64,000 bases of DNA from UTCHB3 sp964371075. Lineage in GTDB: Bacteria; Bacteroidota; Ignavibacteria; Ignavibacteriales; Ignavibacteriaceae. The DNA lies in NCBI GenBank assembly GCA_964371075.1, contig CAYJKN010000005.1, forward strand, positions 186,001-250,000. The letters are read 5' to 3'. How positions within the stretch are numbered: position 1 is the stretch's first letter; the number at the start of each line of letters is the position of its first letter. A program made the translations under genes and the position numbers. The notes below the pieces were generated by a model. It made no database searches and was not told the origin of the DNA. It worked only from the letters and a program-made list of their open reading frames with translations. Shown here piece by piece: positions 1-8,135 of this stretch.

Positions 1-1
1 A

Positions 2-130
2 TTGCTTTCAGTGAGTTTGACAGACCGAGTAAGAAATGGTCAGTACACTTTCGATGTGGTGAATGTGAATTACTTAAATGATGAAGCCGATCACATCGAA
101 ATTGATGTCAAGCTGGTGACAGAATTATGA
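2..130 (+). CDS. Phage structural protein, 3' end only
   Basis: An open frame enters from the left edge and stops at 128-130, giving the last 42 residues (ending DVKLVTEL) of a protein that begins outside the window. Its stop overlaps the ATG of the next gene in an ATGA arrangement, the tight coupling typical of phage late operons. The visible part is acidic and looks like a beta-rich structural domain, but no family can be named from it. A head-tail or capsid-associated role is inferred only from its position upstream of the lysis and tail genes. Confidence 0.6.
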   Translation: MLSVSLTDRVRNGQYTFDVVNVNYLNDEADHIEIDVKLVTEL

Positions 131-342
131 AGCTTTTAGAGATCCCGGTGCTTTGGAGTAATACGGAGGAGTTTGATTTGGCCGACATCGAGCCTGATCT
201 GATCTTGGTAAATCCTGATCTGGTCTTTTGTGTCCATGATTCAAAAGAAGTTGCGGGATGCAGTATTGTGAGAGATTCATCAGGAACAGGATACTTGGTT
301 CCGTTAACGAAAGAAGAAGTAAAGACAAGGCTAACAGAATGA
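127..342 (+). CDS. Small phage protein, unknown function
   Basis: A 71-residue acidic protein starting at an ATG that overlaps the previous stop (ATGA) and ending in another ATGA overlap with the next gene. There is no signal peptide or membrane segment. The middle is rich in Asp, Leu and Val, and the C-terminus ends in a short charged helix (TKEEVKTRLTE). I do not recognise the family. Its place in a chain of overlapping rightward genes makes it a real member of the prophage late operon; its function is unknown. Confidence 0.6.
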   Translation: MKLLEIPVLWSNTEEFDLADIEPDLILVNPDLVFCVHDSKEVAGCSIVRDSSGTGYLVPLTKEEVKTRLTE

Positions 343-668
343 GTTTTATACTTTTCTTCATAGCCGGGTTATTGAACGGTGGAATGGATATGATAAAGTT
401 CAATTGGAACAGATTCATATTCCAGACAGAGTGGTGGTTGGAAAGAGGTGAATGGGCACCGGGACTTAGAACATGGTTACTAAAGCATGTCGCAACTATG
501 TTCGCCGGGGGTTGGCACCTGTTAAAGTTTTTGATGGTGATGGCAGTTGTTGGGACGGTACTGATTTACTCCCCTTTATTCGTTTGGTGGATTGATCTGA
601 CTTTGATGTTTGGAGTATTCAGTACCGGTTTTATCGTAGGTTATTATTTCCTGTGGAGAAAAAGATAA
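339..668 (+). CDS. Small phage membrane protein, possible holin
   Basis: A 109-residue membrane protein. The start at 339 (MSFILFF) is chosen because it overlaps the upstream stop as ATGA; a longer upstream frame would run deep into the previous gene. An N-terminal hydrophobic stretch (about 1-18) is followed by an aromatic segment and two closely spaced hydrophobic helices (about 65-105), ending in the basic tail WRKR. It lies directly before the amidase, so a holin or other lysis role is plausible, but no family match can be claimed from sequence alone. Confidence 0.6.
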   Translation: MSFILFFIAGLLNGGMDMIKFNWNRFIFQTEWWLERGEWAPGLRTWLLKHVATMFAGGWHLLKFLMVMAVVGTVLIYSPLFVWWIDLTLMFGVFSTGFIVGYYFLWRKR

Positions 669-1321
669 TGTTAACAAATCTCATACAAAGAATTTCGTAT
701 AAGCTGATCGGGAGATACCTTAAGGTTGGAGAGTATTTTAAGCAGATATGCAAAAAAACGGCTCTCACCTTTCATTTTACAGCTGGATATGGTGATTCAG
801 TTGGTGTCGGGAATTATTTTGACTCAAAGCCCGGGCAAGTTGCAACCACTTACAGTTGTGGTCGTGACGGTATAATCGCTGAATTATTTGCACCAGCATA
901 TTGGGCGATCCATTTGGGGAGCTCGATATTTAACGAGATGCGAACAATCGGGATTGAGATCGTTAACATCGGTCCGCTTTGGAACAGGAACGGTGTTATG
1001 GTGGATTGCTACGGGAATGTTTACTCTGGGGAGTACATCAGCTTCAAAGTGCCTTTTAAGGGCGTATTTCATTGGGCAACTTTTACTGAGGCGCAGTATG
1101 AAGCAGTTGGGAAATGGGCGGCGGAAAGATGCTTGGCGTTCAATATTCCGCCAATTGTCCATACCAACCTTGACTATGTCCCGAACAATGAAAAACTTAT
1201 CGGAATTACAACCCACACACATTTCAGGACAGACAAATACGACATTGGCCCGGCATGGGATTGGAAAAAGTTTCAGAAGTACTTCGATGCAGAGTATGCC
1301 AGGCTAAAGGTTACGGCATGA
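668..1321 (+). CDS. N-acetylmuramoyl-L-alanine amidase (endolysin)
   Basis: A 217-residue Amidase_2/PGRP-fold endolysin that would cut the amide bond between N-acetylmuramic acid and the stem peptide. The zinc ligands expected for this family are visible: the first His in LTFHFTAGYGD near the N-terminus and a later His in THTHF followed by KYDIGPAWDW, which matches the family's H-x-D-P-G-P-x-F-D-W end pattern. There is no signal peptide, so release would depend on a holin. The start at 668 overlaps the upstream stop (TAATG); an in-frame GTG at 653 lies inside the Shine-Dalgarno region and is less likely. It is followed by an ATGA overlap with the next membrane protein. Confidence 0.85.
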   Translation: MLTNLIQRISYKLIGRYLKVGEYFKQICKKTALTFHFTAGYGDSVGVGNYFDSKPGQVATTYSCGRDGIIAELFAPAYWAIHLGSSIFNEMRTIGIEIVNIGPLWNRNGVMVDCYGNVYSGEYISFKVPFKGVFHWATFTEAQYEAVGKWAAERCLAFNIPPIVHTNLDYVPNNEKLIGITTHTHFRTDKYDIGPAWDWKKFQKYFDAEYARLKVTA

Positions 1322-1629
1322 AATGGACAGAACGCGGACTTAGGAAGTATAGTGCATTTCTGATCAGTCTGTTCGCTTACTGTGTAATCTTCTCGATTAC
1401 TGTATTTGCAGGATATATCGACAGTGCCAACATCCCAACGCTCGCATTTCAATTGGGGGTGGGAATTGCTAGTGTGACAGGTGTTTTTTATGCTGGAAAT
1501 GTTTTAAGTAAGAAGGTAGGAAATGAACAAAGGCTTTTGGATAACGGCGGGAATTATCCTGTTTATAGTAGTGATCTTGGTGTTAATCACCAACAAGAAG
1601 CCCAACCCCAAAGAGATTTGGGAGTATAA
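1318..1629 (+). CDS. Small phage membrane protein, holin-like
   Basis: A 103-residue protein with two predicted membrane helices, about 14-37 (ending TVFAGYI) and about 45-68 (FQLGVGIASVTGVFYAG), a short basic N-terminus and a hydrophilic tail. The ATG at 1318 overlaps the amidase stop. Two-helix proteins next to an endolysin are typical holins, so that is the best guess. Its C-terminal third is overlapped in another frame for 107 bases by the next gene, as in nested lysis genes. It could also be an unrelated membrane protein. Confidence 0.6.
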   Translation: MKWTERGLRKYSAFLISLFAYCVIFSITVFAGYIDSANIPTLAFQLGVGIASVTGVFYAGNVLSKKVGNEQRLLDNGGNYPVYSSDLGVNHQQEAQPQRDLGV

Positions 1630-2020
1630 AGAAGGCAAACCCGACACTGTTTTTGTCTATGGTGAACCTGATACTGTTTATTTCTCCCGGGTGTATGAGA
1701 AGATTGTTCAAGTGCCGGTGGAAAAGATTATAAGTTTTGGAGAGGACAGTTCGAAAACGGACACGACGATTAATCTGGATAACGGCAAATTAACCTTGGG
1801 GTTAACCACATACCCGGCCATTGACTCACTGAAATTGGATATTGATCTTCTCACAGTTGATCGTGAAGTCATTCGGGTTGATACATTAAAAGTTACGAGG
1901 ACTGACACACTCAACATTACAAGAGAAATTAGAATTGAACCGGCTTGGTACGAATCGTGGTGGTTCGGTTCAATTGTTACAGCAATACTCACGATTACAG
2001 CAATTATTACAGGTAAATAA
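1523..2020 (+). CDS. Phage membrane-anchored protein, possible spanin-type
   Basis: A 165-residue protein with an N-terminal membrane anchor (about 5-22, ITAGIILFIVVILVLI), a long hydrophilic section rich in Asp, Thr and Val, and a second hydrophobic helix at the C-terminus (about 145-163). A ribosome-binding stretch (GTAGGAA) precedes the ATG. The position after amidase and holin candidates suggests a role in the last step of lysis, as inner-membrane spanins have, but the C-terminal helix is not standard for those. Treat the spanin idea as inference from position and topology. Confidence 0.55.
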   Translation: MNKGFWITAGIILFIVVILVLITNKKPNPKEIWEYKEGKPDTVFVYGEPDTVYFSRVYEKIVQVPVEKIISFGEDSSKTDTTINLDNGKLTLGLTTYPAIDSLKLDIDLLTVDREVIRVDTLKVTRTDTLNITREIRIEPAWYESWWFGSIVTAILTITAIITGK

Positions 2021-2284
2021 ATGAGCAAAATTGATGAGGCTTTAAGAGAAAAAACCGCCTCACTGCTGGAAATACAAGAACTTTCAAAGAGGATTGATAG
2101 CCTGGAAAGCGCAGTTCGCGACCTTACAAAAATTTTGAAAGACGACCTTAAGGAGACAAAGGATCGTCAGACTGTGCTCGAAGAAAAAGTTGAAAAGCTT
2201 GAAAGATTTAAAAATATGCTATATGGTGCACTAATATTATCAAATATCCTTGTCGTTTTGGCAATGAAATTTTTGAAGCTCTAA
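2021..2284 (+). CDS. XhlA-like hemolysin/lysis accessory protein
   Basis: An 87-residue protein with a long charged coiled coil (about 5-65, with heptads such as LSKRIDSLESAVRDL) and one C-terminal membrane helix (about 68-84, YGALILSNILVVLAMKF). This layout is the hallmark of the XhlA family, small proteins that partner with holins in several phages and phage-like particles. It begins directly after the previous stop, and its own stop overlaps the next ATG (TAATG). It completes a four- or five-gene lysis cassette that interrupts the structural genes. Confidence 0.7.
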   Translation: MSKIDEALREKTASLLEIQELSKRIDSLESAVRDLTKILKDDLKETKDRQTVLEEKVEKLERFKNMLYGALILSNILVVLAMKFLKL

Positions 2285-2664
2285 TGAAAACTGAGTGGAA
2301 GACTGTTGATCTACAGAAGATCAAGCAGAAATTAGTTGACAAGTTAACACTTGCCGGCGAGATTGTCGTGAGTGCCGCGATTCAGAAATGTCCTGTTGAC
2401 ACTGGAAATCTCAGAGGCTCAATCAATTCTGAAGTTAATGAAGGGAAGCTCTCTGTAAAGATTGGAACGCCAGTTGAATATGCTCCCTACATAGAATTTG
2501 GAACAGGTGAGTACGCAGAGAATGGAGAAGGTCGCAAAGGTGGCTGGTTTGAAACTGGTACAAAAGGGAAAAGATTTACCAGGGGAATGAAAGCGCAACC
2601 GTTTTTAAGACCGGCACTTCTTGACAACAAAGAGAAGATCAGGGGGATATTTAATGCTACCTGA
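2284..2664 (+). CDS. HK97 gp10-like head-tail connector protein
   Basis: A 126-residue protein matching the HK97 gp10-like pattern: an N-terminal helix, then KCPVDTGNLRGSI, then a beta section with PVEYAPYIEFGTG, and near the end MKAQPFLRPAL. These motifs are diagnostic for this family, which closes the head-tail joint or acts in tail completion in siphophages. It overlaps the preceding stop by one base and the next gene by 11 bases, so it is translationally coupled to both. Confidence 0.85.
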   Translation: MKTEWKTVDLQKIKQKLVDKLTLAGEIVVSAAIQKCPVDTGNLRGSINSEVNEGKLSVKIGTPVEYAPYIEFGTGEYAENGEGRKGGWFETGTKGKRFTRGMKAQPFLRPALLDNKEKIRGIFNAT

Positions 2665-3028
2665 GTTGAGAGTTGGGCTATACACAGCACTTAAAACCAT
2701 TCATAGCGATATATATTTTGTGGAAGTTCCATCAAATCAAACACTTCCTTATTTCGTGTTTACACCGTTCACTTCAGGTGTCAAATGGGACACAATGCAT
2801 AAAGATGAGGAACAGTACATTCAGATCAATGGATATGGAAAATCTCTTCAGGAACTGGAAGGTATCAAAGAGGAGATCAGAGAGCTTCTGGATAACAATC
2901 CCGGTGCGATCGAACTCGATCCACCTTTCAGTGTTTATGACATTGCAGAACAATTAAACAGGACTGCGAAACTTGGAGATATTTGGCAGTTCACACTACA
3001 ATACAAAATCACAATTCAAAAAACTTAG
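2654..3028 (+). CDS. Tail completion/terminator protein, DUF3168-like
   Basis: A 124-residue protein that follows the gp10-like gene with an 11-base overlap. The start at 2654 (MLPELRVGLYTALK) is preferred because AGGGGG lies just upstream. The order of an N-terminal helix, a beta strand with PYFVFTPF, a helix with LQELEGIKEEIRELL and a final beta strand ending LQYKITI resembles tail-terminator proteins of the DUF3168/gpU type. The assignment rests on size, predicted fold and gene order rather than a clear motif. Confidence 0.65.
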   Translation: MLPELRVGLYTALKTIHSDIYFVEVPSNQTLPYFVFTPFTSGVKWDTMHKDEEQYIQINGYGKSLQELEGIKEEIRELLDNNPGAIELDPPFSVYDIAEQLNRTAKLGDIWQFTLQYKITIQKT

Positions 3029-3036
3029 AGGCAGAA

Positions 3037-3408
3037 ATGGGCAAAGTAAAATTAGGCAAATTGAAATTAGGAGCGGTTCCAACCGAAAAGGCGGTAACTG
3101 ATGTATCTTTCGATCAAACCGCTGATGCAATTGATGTAACTGATTCGATGTCAGCGGGAGATTCTCGCGAATGGGCGACAGGTCTTGTCACCCGTTCTTT
3201 AAGTTTCGGTGCTTGGTTCAGAGACGATGATCCGGATATTTTAGATATCGACGATACAACCGATTTCGAGTATATCTTGGGTGCTAAAAAATATAGCGGC
3301 GAACTTAAGATCGAAAGTGCAAAGGTCGATTCGAATATGGATACATATGTGAAAATGGCATATACCGCTAAAGTTAATGGACCGGTCACTTTCGGAACGG
3401 CAAGTTGA
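3037..3408 (+). CDS. Phage major tail tube protein candidate
   Basis: A 123-residue, beta-rich, acidic protein starting MGKVKLGKLKLG. The start at 3037 is eight bases after the upstream stop. It sits between the tail terminator and the tail assembly chaperone, the standard slot for the tail tube subunit of long-tailed phages, and its length fits small tube proteins. No catalytic motif is expected. The call comes from gene order and composition; the fold was not verified. Confidence 0.6.
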   Translation: MGKVKLGKLKLGAVPTEKAVTDVSFDQTADAIDVTDSMSAGDSREWATGLVTRSLSFGAWFRDDDPDILDIDDTTDFEYILGAKKYSGELKIESAKVDSNMDTYVKMAYTAKVNGPVTFGTAS

Positions 3409-3761
3409 TGAGTGTTTTCGTAATTCTTGGGGGGCTTAAGCTGAAAATTTTACAGCGAAAAGCCCTCCATGTTATACAACTCGCTGAATTCTCACGCAGA
3501 TCAACTGAGAGGAACGATCCTTCAAAACAGGTGTTCGAGTTCGCTAAAGTTGTGAGCGATTCTCTAAAGGCAAATGTTGACCTTTTACCACGATGGAGAT
3601 GGTTCCGAAGACTTCGGATTAAGTATCTCATCCGGGTAAAAAGATTGATGAAGGAGTTAAGCGTTCAGCAATTAAGTGTGTACGCCCTCGAAGTTTTCAA
3701 AGCTGAGGGACTTAGTGAGGACGATCTTAAAAAAAAAGCACCGAAGACGAAACAGACCTGA
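3408..3761 (+). CDS. Tail assembly chaperone, short (G-like) form
   Basis: A 117-residue basic helical protein overlapping the tube gene stop (TGATG). An in-frame TTG at 3405 is the only earlier option; ATG at 3408 is preferred. It lies directly upstream of the tape measure gene, as the lambda G protein does, and ends shortly after a run of nine A bases (3729-3737) read as three Lys codons. That run is a likely -1 slip site that fuses it to the downstream frame. The protein would bind the tape measure and tube subunits during tail assembly. Function is inferred from position and the frameshift design. Confidence 0.7.
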   Translation: MSVFVILGGLKLKILQRKALHVIQLAEFSRRSTERNDPSKQVFEFAKVVSDSLKANVDLLPRWRWFRRLRIKYLIRVKRLMKELSVQQLSVYALEVFKAEGLSEDDLKKKAPKTKQT

Positions 3762-3982
3762 CAGATTATGAGCTCTGTACCTCAATGGTCATGAGCTTTT
3801 ATCATTTTGACGAAACCCGGGCTTTGGATATGGACATTAGTTCATATAGGAGAAGAGTGACCGATGCTATTCGCTTGGGTACCTTCCAGTCAGGTGGTGG
3901 TCTGGAACTGATTGACAAAGACCTGAAGAATAAACTTGAAATTGAGGAGTTAAAAAGAATTTGGAACGAGGAGAAGCATTAG
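3408..3982 (+). CDS. Tail assembly chaperone, -1 frameshift (GT-like) form
   Basis: The predicted product of a -1 ribosomal frameshift. Codons up to CTT AAA AAA AAA are read in the first frame. Slipping back one base on the heptamer A-AAA-AAA (3731-3737) moves into a frame that stays open, without any stop, through the ATG at 3785 to the stop at 3980-3982. The fusion is about 191 residues: the 110-residue G-like part plus about 81 residues beginning STEDETDLTDYEL. The downstream segment has no convincing start of its own near the first gene's stop. G/GT fusions just before the tape measure are conserved in long-tailed phages, which supports this reading. The slip has not been shown. Confidence 0.65.
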
Positions 3983-6267
3983 GCAGTCTCTATGTTGAGG
4001 TGAAAGCGGAAGATCTTCTTTCTCGGGATCTCGCTAAGATCAAAAAAGAAGCCGGTCGTACTGCGGACACTATTGAAGATGAGTTCAATTCTATCCGTCT
4101 CAATTTCAAGACTGATCTTCTAAAGAAAAACTACTCACAGATCAAAGCTGAGCACGCCAAACTAAAGCAGGAGCTTCAACAAAAAATCGACCTTGAGATG
4201 AATTTTGGCGACATCGAAAAAGTCAAAATAAAACTTGAAGAGTCGGAGAATGCTCTGAAACGTTTCGGGCGTGAAGCTGACAAGACCGCAAAGGAAGTTG
4301 ATGATTCTTTCATTGGCAAACTAAAGACCAAATTTGGTGCATTTGGTACAATGATGGCTACTGCTTTCGCAGGGACGGCCATCTTTTCCTTTTTAAAGGG
4401 CTCTGCTCAGGCTTTCTTTGAGAGCGAACAAGCGGCCGCTAAGCTCGATAAACAACTCGGATATACATCACAGGCACTGCAAAAATATGCGGCGGTTATA
4501 CAACAGACAACAGTTTACGAGGACGATCTTGTAATTGCGGCCATGGGTTCGATTGCGGCATTCACGAAAAATGAAGATCAGATAAAGGCACTCACAGCCG
4601 CGGCAATAGATTTTGCTTCTGCGACCGGCACTGATCTGGTTCAAGCTGCAAGCTTGATGGCGAAATCCTTCGGAAGTTCGACTAATGCACTTGGCAGGTA
4701 CGGTGTTGAAGTAACGGGGGCGATTGGCAGTGAAGAAAGACTTCATGCAATCACCTCAAAAGTATCTATGTTGTTCGGTGGTCAGGCTTCTGCGCAGGCA
4801 CAGACTTATTCCGGTAAGATTGCTAATCTTCAAAATCGCTTTGGGGATTTGAGGGAAAACATCGGTAAGGCAATGATGCCGGCTCTCGAAGGCTTGGGGA
4901 AAATGTTCGGACAGCTCACCGATCAGAGTAATGCTACAGGCGGTTCCATTGGAGCTCTCGAAGGCGTGTTTAATGCTTTTGCTTCTGTGCTAGGCAGTGT
5001 GTGGTTGGTTGTTTATGGACTCGGTGCATCAATGGGGGTTGTCTGGGCATCCATAGTTAAAGCGATAACTTTTGATTTTAGCGGGGCGTATGATTCAATT
5101 ACTCAGGGATTTAGTGGAGTGTTTGATGAAATAAAGGGTATTGCATTATCCATCGGTGATATGTGGAAAAAGAAGCCGATACCTGTAGCTGTGAAGCCTG
5201 TGGTTGTAGGTGGCGAAGATGGTGATTTTGGAGATGATGGAGCTGGTTTGAACGATTCAATTGCAGAAAAACAACAGCAATTGGATAACAAAAAACAAGC
5301 TCTGTCACAGTATTACAGCGACCTGCAGTGGTTAGCGGATGGATACTATGACTATCAAATTTACTTGGCAACGCAGGAAGCAAAAGAACAGAAAAAGCAT
5401 CTTGGAGTTCTTTTCCAAGAGTATCTGTTTTGGGACAAAAAGAAGAAGGATTTGCAGAAGAGTTACACTGATTTCATAACCGCGCAGTTAGCTGAAATTG
5501 AATCAAAAAACAATATGCCAAAGGGGTCATTATCTCCTCTGTTTACTCAGGTTCGAGAGCTGGACAAGGGATATGATCTAACTGCTCTGAATATTACTCC
5601 CAAGGTAACAAAAGATGTAACAACTGGAATTGAAGATTTCACTGCAATAGATGCCGTAAAAGAACTTACAGATAATACCCTTGCAGGGAAAATTGCTTTT
5701 GATGATTTGGGACAAGCTGTCAAAGATACCTTTGGATTGATCAAGATTCAAGTTTCTGAAAACGCCACCGCAGTAGAACAAATATGGGCTGGAATGATCA
5801 ACGGCATGATAGAGAAGCTGGCCGGACTTCTTTCACAATGGCTTCTATTTAATACTATAGCAAGTTTTATCCCCGGTGCGGGTTTTGGATCAATAGGATT
5901 CGGTAAGCTCTTAGGACTTCCGGGCGCGGCCACAGGTGGAACATTTTTGGGCACGAATAACGGTGTGATGAAATTAGCAATGGGTGGGGACTTCATAGTT
6001 CCGCAGGGATTTGCTAATGATTCATATCCCATGTTGGTTCAAAGTGGCGAGCGTGTGAAAGTTACACCCAGCGGAAAAGTTGGTGATGAAGCTCAGCTAC
6101 TTGCTAAACTTATCGATGCAGTTGAGGCAAATACTTTGGATAGAAGAATGTTAGGTTCGAGACCAATAATTGTCCAGCCAAAAATAAGCATCGGACAAAG
6201 AGATCTCACAAAGGCAGTTCAAAAAACGAATATAACAATCACCCGTGAGGGGTGGAAGAGTGTATAA
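3961..6267 (+). CDS. Phage tail tape measure protein
   Basis: A 768-residue protein, the largest in the prophage part, immediately after the tail chaperone pair. It starts at a TTG (3961) preceded by GAGGAG and overlaps the previous frame by 22 bases. The N-terminal 120 residues are charged coiled coil, followed by hydrophobic segments near 121-145 (AFAGTAIFSFLKGSAQAF) and near 340-365 (SVWLVVYGLGASMGVVWASI). A Gln/Lys-rich helical part and a Gly-rich C-terminal region follow. Such proteins set tail length and are ejected with DNA; at about 1.5 angstrom per helical residue this one implies a tail of roughly 110 nm. Confidence 0.9.
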   Translation: MERGEALGSLYVEVKAEDLLSRDLAKIKKEAGRTADTIEDEFNSIRLNFKTDLLKKNYSQIKAEHAKLKQELQQKIDLEMNFGDIEKVKIKLEESENALKRFGREADKTAKEVDDSFIGKLKTKFGAFGTMMATAFAGTAIFSFLKGSAQAFFESEQAAAKLDKQLGYTSQALQKYAAVIQQTTVYEDDLVIAAMGSIAAFTKNEDQIKALTAAAIDFASATGTDLVQAASLMAKSFGSSTNALGRYGVEVTGAIGSEERLHAITSKVSMLFGGQASAQAQTYSGKIANLQNRFGDLRENIGKAMMPALEGLGKMFGQLTDQSNATGGSIGALEGVFNAFASVLGSVWLVVYGLGASMGVVWASIVKAITFDFSGAYDSITQGFSGVFDEIKGIALSIGDMWKKKPIPVAVKPVVVGGEDGDFGDDGAGLNDSIAEKQQQLDNKKQALSQYYSDLQWLADGYYDYQIYLATQEAKEQKKHLGVLFQEYLFWDKKKKDLQKSYTDFITAQLAEIESKNNMPKGSLSPLFTQVRELDKGYDLTALNITPKVTKDVTTGIEDFTAIDAVKELTDNTLAGKIAFDDLGQAVKDTFGLIKIQVSENATAVEQIWAGMINGMIEKLAGLLSQWLLFNTIASFIPGAGFGSIGFGKLLGLPGAATGGTFLGTNNGVMKLAMGGDFIVPQGFANDSYPMLVQSGERVKVTPSGKVGDEAQLLAKLIDAVEANTLDRRMLGSRPIIVQPKISIGQRDLTKAVQKTNITITREGWKSV

Positions 6268-6271
6268 AAAA

Positions 6272-6290
6272 AGGGTGGATTAACCACCCT
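6272..6290. terminator. Bidirectional hairpin terminator
   Basis: AGGGTGG and CCACCCT form a perfect seven-base stem with a five-base loop. An A run lies on the left and an AT-rich tail on the right, so it could terminate both the tape measure transcript and the convergent gene at 6294-6638. Confidence 0.7.
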
Positions 6291-6293
6291 AAT

Positions 6294-6638
6294 TTATTTG
6301 ATTTGGAAAATGAAGACACTTTGTTTTAAAGTGTAGTCAAAGACTGTACAGTGAAATATTTGGAACTCTGAATTCTGATCAATTACAATGATCACATTAT
6401 TAGAGTAACGACAAACATTTTCAACTATCCCCAAACTAATTACAGTTTTCTTATAGTTAGTAAAAGGGTTTATCACAACAAATCTATGGACAGTGTCGAA
6501 TACAGAAAATATTTCCCACTCAGTGAGTGTTTTCGGTTCACATTTTTTCAACACTATACCAATAAGTTTTGATGTGGTTTGATCTGAAAGAAACTCTCTA
6601 AGTAAAGTTTCAATCTTATTTTCAGATAATTTTTTCAT
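6294..6638 (-). CDS. Lone reverse-strand prophage gene (moron-like), unknown function
   Basis: A 114-residue protein on the strand opposite to all its prophage neighbours, AT-rich, with a strong AAGGAG Shine-Dalgarno sequence before its ATG and a shared terminator after its stop. It is helical at the N-terminus (starting MKKLSENKIETLLREFL) and beta-rich afterwards, without signal peptide or membrane segment. I recognise no family. Its independent orientation and flanking terminator fit a moron, an extra gene expressed from the prophage on its own, often for host benefit or phage exclusion. That role is inference. Confidence 0.6.
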   Translation of the reverse strand: MKKLSENKIETLLREFLSDQTTSKLIGIVLKKCEPKTLTEWEIFSVFDTVHRFVVINPFTNYKKTVISLGIVENVCRYSNNVIIVIDQNSEFQIFHCTVFDYTLKQSVFIFQIK

Positions 6639-6731
6639 TATTATCTCCTTTTTTTTATTGTTTAAAATGGGAATTCATTTCCCTTTACATAAATAGTTTT
6701 TTTTTCATTTTTTTATCGAAAATAATGACAA

Positions 6732-8135
6732 ATGTTAAAATTTATTTTTAACGAAACTGACCTTTCAAACCATGTTGTAAAATGTGATAAAATTCCTGTT
6801 TGTGTAAGGAACAGGGATTTCTCACCTGTTGCAGAGGGGTTTGGTTTTTCGCTTGGGTGGAATATTTCAGAAGTTCCCGAGGTGGGTGATGTTGTAATTG
6901 TCAAGTATGATACCACCAAAATATACCATGGTTACTTGACGAAGGTCACCACTAATTGGAACGAGAGAACTTACAACTGTGAAGTTGAAAACTCTCTTTT
7001 TATGCTCCGCAATGTACTGATTGAATCGGTTAAGCTTCGGAAACTGATTGTCCAAACGAATGATTTTGATTCAGGTACCGCATATACCATAAGTGAAGGT
7101 CTCTTTATGGCAACTGATCACGGATTAGTGACAGACCAACCGATCCTTTTTATGACCGATGGTACACTCCCCGCACCTCTTCGAGACGACCGTTATTACT
7201 ATGTTTTTTATGAGAGTTCTGACAGCTTTAGGGTCCGTCTGAAACCTGACGATCTTGGATATGTTGATCTAACTACATCCGGGACAGGTACGAACAAGTT
7301 TATTCTCCCTGACTTGAATTTGTACAAAGAGATCGATAATGAGGATTGCCCAAACGCCAACATTGCATGGGTTCTTAAAATGATCTTCATTGCGGCTGGT
7401 TTGAAGCTCGATACCACAGCAGTTGATGAGCTTGTTTTGTTTAGCATTAGCGTTGACAGTGTTGGTACCGAATATAAGTTCAAAGACATTAAAATCGACT
7501 TGAATATGCTCTTCGCCATCAATCAGGATTTCGCTTTTAACAATACAAAAATTGACGATACTGACGGATATACCTACTTCAAAAACAAACTGAATTGCAT
7601 GGAATTTCTTCTGTTTGTTTGCAGTATGTTCGGATTTACCGCACAATTTTACACTGAAACAGGTGGTATCACATACAAGCTTTTAGCTCCTACCGATTTC
7701 ACTTATACTGTTGCTGACAATAACAAATTTGGATATTCAACTGAATCTCTCCCGGATAGTCTTGTTACAGGCTACTCGACTCTGATGCGTTACAATACCG
7801 ACCGCACAAAGTACAAAAACACAGTGGAGACTGATATAATAGATGTGCTAATTGTTTCGGTTGGGAATGGTGAAGAGGAAGTAAATTGGTACAATAATTT
7901 CATTCCCCTTCTTAAGGATAAAAGAGCTGGTGCCTTGACTGGAAATGTTTTAGATCTGGTTACATATCCCTATCCTCACACTTCAGCCCTCTACGCCAAG
8001 ACAAGGTGGCTGGCATTTGAGCATTTTCGGGAAACGATTGAAACGAATGTCCTTTTATCAAATCCTTTTGTGGTGGAGAATTATATAAACCCTGAAAAAC
8101 TGACAAGCGAAATTGTACAGGAGAACATATTTTGA
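6732..8135 (+). CDS. Phage distal tail/baseplate protein candidate
   Basis: A 467-residue beta-rich protein directly downstream of the tape measure and the reverse-strand gene. No signal peptide or transmembrane segment is visible. The N-terminal part contains strands such as VGDVVIVKYDTTKIYHGYL, a pattern like the ring-forming domain of distal tail or hub proteins, and the size fits Dit/Tal-type proteins. The next gene begins at a TTG overlapping this stop. The exact baseplate role is not resolvable by eye, and the name rests on position. Confidence 0.6.
   Translation: MLKFIFNETDLSNHVVKCDKIPVCVRNRDFSPVAEGFGFSLGWNISEVPEVGDVVIVKYDTTKIYHGYLTKVTTNWNERTYNCEVENSLFMLRNVLIESVKLRKLIVQTNDFDSGTAYTISEGLFMATDHGLVTDQPILFMTDGTLPAPLRDDRYYYVFYESSDSFRVRLKPDDLGYVDLTTSGTGTNKFILPDLNLYKEIDNEDCPNANIAWVLKMIFIAAGLKLDTTAVDELVLFSISVDSVGTEYKFKDIKIDLNMLFAINQDFAFNNTKIDDTDGYTYFKNKLNCMEFLLFVCSMFGFTAQFYTETGGITYKLLAPTDFTYTVADNNKFGYSTESLPDSLVTGYSTLMRYNTDRTKYKNTVETDIIDVLIVSVGNGEEEVNWYNNFIPLLKDKRAGALTGNVLDLVTYPYPHTSALYAKTRWLAFEHFRETIETNVLLSNPFVVENYINPEKLTSEIVQENIF

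Noticed and set aside
888..1307. Long overlapping frames on both strands across the amidase gene
   Set aside because: They are shadows of the amidase coding sequence, with no start signals or domain content of their own.
3785..3982. Separate small tail gene starting at ATG 3785
   Set aside because: There is no clear ribosome-binding site, and the frame is open upstream back to the nine-A slip site, so it is better explained as the downstream part of a frameshift product.
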